55,655 nt of DNA from NCBI GenBank assembly GCA_016190175.1, contig JACPRC010000037.1, forward strand, positions 1-55,655, read 5' to 3'. Every line of letters starts with the position of its first letter. Within the stretch, counting starts at the first letter, position 1. The DNA comes from Planctomycetota bacterium (GTDB lineage: Bacteria > Planctomycetota > MHYJ01 > JACPRB01). Below the pieces are notes generated by a model. The model ran no database searches. It saw nothing but the letters and a program-made list of their open reading frames with translations, and was not told where the DNA came from. Positions 54,510 to 55,655 of this stretch are shown piece after piece. Made by a program: the position numbers and the translations under genes.

Positions 54510-55655
54510 ATGGGCAAGATCGTCGGCATCGACCTGGGCACGACCAACTCCGTCGTCGCCGTCATGGAAGGCAAGGAAGTCAAGGTCATCCCGAACAAGC
54601 ATGGTTCAAATCTGACGCCCTCCGTCGTCGGCTTTACGGAGAACGGCGAAAGGCTGGTCGGGCAGCTTGCCAGGCGGCAGGCGATCACGAACCCGAAGAA
54701 CACGATCTACTCGATCAAGCGCTTCATGGGCCGTCGCGGCGCGGAGGTGACGCAGGAGAAGAGGATGTTCCCGTTCGACGTCGTGGGCGGGGACGAAGAT
54801 CCCGCGCGCGTTGACATCCGCGGCAAGATCTACACGCCGCAGGAGATCTCCGCGATGGTCCTCCAGGACCTCAAGGAGACGGCGGAGGCGTACCTCGGCG
54901 AGAAGGTCGAGGCCGCCGTCATCACCTGTCCGGCCTACTTCAACGATTCCCAGCGCCAGGCGACGAAGGAGGCGGGCCGCATCGCGGGCTTCGACGTCAA
55001 ACGCGTCTTCAACGAGCCCACCGCGGCGGCGCTGGCCTACGGCCTCGACAAGAAGAAGAACCAGAAGATCGCGATCTACGACCTCGGCGGCGGCACGTTC
55101 GACATCTCCGTCCTCGAGGTGGACAACGAGGTCATCCAGGTGCTCTCGACGAACGGCAACACCCACCTCGGCGGCGACGACTTCGACCAGAGGATCATGG
55201 ACTTCCTCATCGACGAGTTCCGCCGGCAGAACAGGACGGACCTGCGGAAGGACGCGATGGCGATGCAGCGACTGCGGGAGGCCGCGGAGAAGGCGAAGTG
55301 CGAGCTCTCGTCGATGTTCGAGACCGAGATCAACCTGCCCTTCATCGCGCAGGACGCGAACCGTTCGCCGCTTCACCTGTCCGTCAAGCTGACCCGCTCG
55401 AAGCTGGAGCAGCTCATCGGCGACCTCCTCGAGTCCAGCCTGAAGCCGGTCGAGGCGGCGCTCTCCGACGCGAAGATGAAGGCGAAGGAGATCGACGAGG
55501 TCGTCCTCGTCGGCGGCTCGACCCGCATCCCGATGGTGCAGAAGCTCGTGAAGGAGTTCTTCGGGAAGGAGCCCAACCGGAGCGTCAACCCGGACGAGGT
55601 CGTCGCCGTCGGCGCGGCGGTCCAGGCGGCCGTCCTCTCCGGCGACGTGAAGGAC
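54510..55655 (+). CDS. dnaK: Chaperone DnaK (Hsp70), 5' part
   Basis: 382 codons to the window edge; the full protein would be about 630-640. ATG 54510 has GGAGG 6 nt upstream (54499-54503). The ATPase domain is intact: [16 protein letters not shown] (phosphate 1), [50 protein letters not shown] (phosphate 2) and [15 protein letters not shown] (adenosine). It folds proteins with DnaJ and GrpE. The promoter is a sigma-54 type, not a heat-shock sigma or CIRCE element, which is unusual for this gene. Confidence 0.97.
   Translation, partial: MGKIVGIDLGTTNSVVAVMEGKEVKVIPNKHGSNLTPSVVGFTENGERLVGQLARRQAITNPKNTIYSIKRFMGRRGAEVTQEKRMFPFDVVGGDEDPARVDIRGKIYTPQEISAMVLQDLKETAEAYLGEKVEAAVITCPAYFNDSQRQATKEAGRIAGFDVKRVFNEPTAAALAYGLDKKKNQKIAIYDLGGGTFDISVLEVDNEVIQVLSTNGNTHLGGDDFDQRIMDFLIDEFRRQNRTDLRKDAMAMQRLREAAEKAKCELSSMFETEINLPFIAQDANRSPLHLSVKLTRSKLEQLIGDLLESSLKPVEAALSDAKMKAKEIDEVVLVGGSTRIPMVQKLVKEFFGKEPNRSVNPDEVVAVGAAVQAAVLSGDVKD

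Noticed and set aside
1-55655. tRNA or rRNA genes
   Set aside because: No stretch with a tRNA TTCRA arm and matching acceptor stem, and no rRNA motif, was found by eye in the intergenic regions; a covariance-model search would be decisive.

Overview
The window is about 55.7 kb of GC-rich bacterial chromosome with short intergenic gaps, many 4-nt ATGA/GTGA overlaps and no rRNA, tRNA, CRISPR array or complete transposon that I could find. Gene content points to a Planctomycetota-like bacterium, probably from a metagenome. The signs are three Hanks-type Ser/Thr kinases with WD40 or TPR sensor tails, an ECF sigma factor translationally joined to one of them, a DUF1559-type pseudopilin with a zinc ribbon, FGE-sulfatase-like and Sel1/HEAT proteins, and a bacterial microcompartment locus. 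Myxococcota or Acidobacteriota are alternatives. This placement is inference from gene families, not from a marker tree.

Layout. 1-5.5 kb: end of a GT28 glycosyltransferase, a decayed toxin-antitoxin cassette between direct repeats, and a zinc-ribbon M48 membrane protease divergent from an NtrC-type regulator. 5.6-6.4 kb: a secreted protein with a polymorphic-toxin-like tail. 6.4-9.6 kb: microcompartment locus (two BMC-H, one BMC-T, one CoA-acylating aldehyde dehydrogenase). 9.9-13.6 kb: a kinase with 15 near-identical WD40 repeats. 13.7-19.7 kb: Sel1 protein, hydrolase remnant, secreted protein, FGE-like protein, ECF sigma/anti-sigma pair and a zinc peptidase. 19.8-23.3 kb (minus): rnpA-yidD followed by a LysM protein and a caspase-fold DUF6345-like protein. 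24-31.3 kb: lysS, a Lol-type ABC exporter, an FHA-GAF-HD-GYP protein and nadB. 32-39 kb: exported and HEAT proteins and a lipoprotein operon of deacetylase-like proteins. 39-43.5 kb: ECF sigma-kinase pair and a beta-propeller protein. 43.6-45.9 kb: an AAA ATPase plus TOPRIM-like DUF4276 cassette that looks like phage defence. 45.9-50.4 kb: pseudopilin, a duplicated two-gene membrane module and a GT-C-like protein. 50.5-55.7 kb: another truncated toxin-antitoxin pair, an RNA methyltransferase, a TPR kinase and the start of dnaK under a sigma-54 promoter.

The most unusual signals are not in ordinary genes. (1) A ~97-bp inverted-repeat element sits exactly on the start codon of two unrelated genes (a BMC shell gene and lysS). 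It is flanked by a TGAG duplication, carries a leader ORF and a Shine-Dalgarno sequence, and removing it would restore an ATG start in both cases. (2) A second ~93-bp multi-hairpin element is inserted in frame inside a membrane-protein gene, with a relative between genes. (3) At least a dozen genes have a TANNNT box 6-10 nt before the start codon, as expected for leaderless mRNAs. (4) G13 and G11 tracts lie where slippage would switch off or extend a protein. (5) dnaK has a perfectly spaced -24/-12 promoter. (6) A four-gene lipoprotein operon holds both the split and the fused form of the same two-domain protein.
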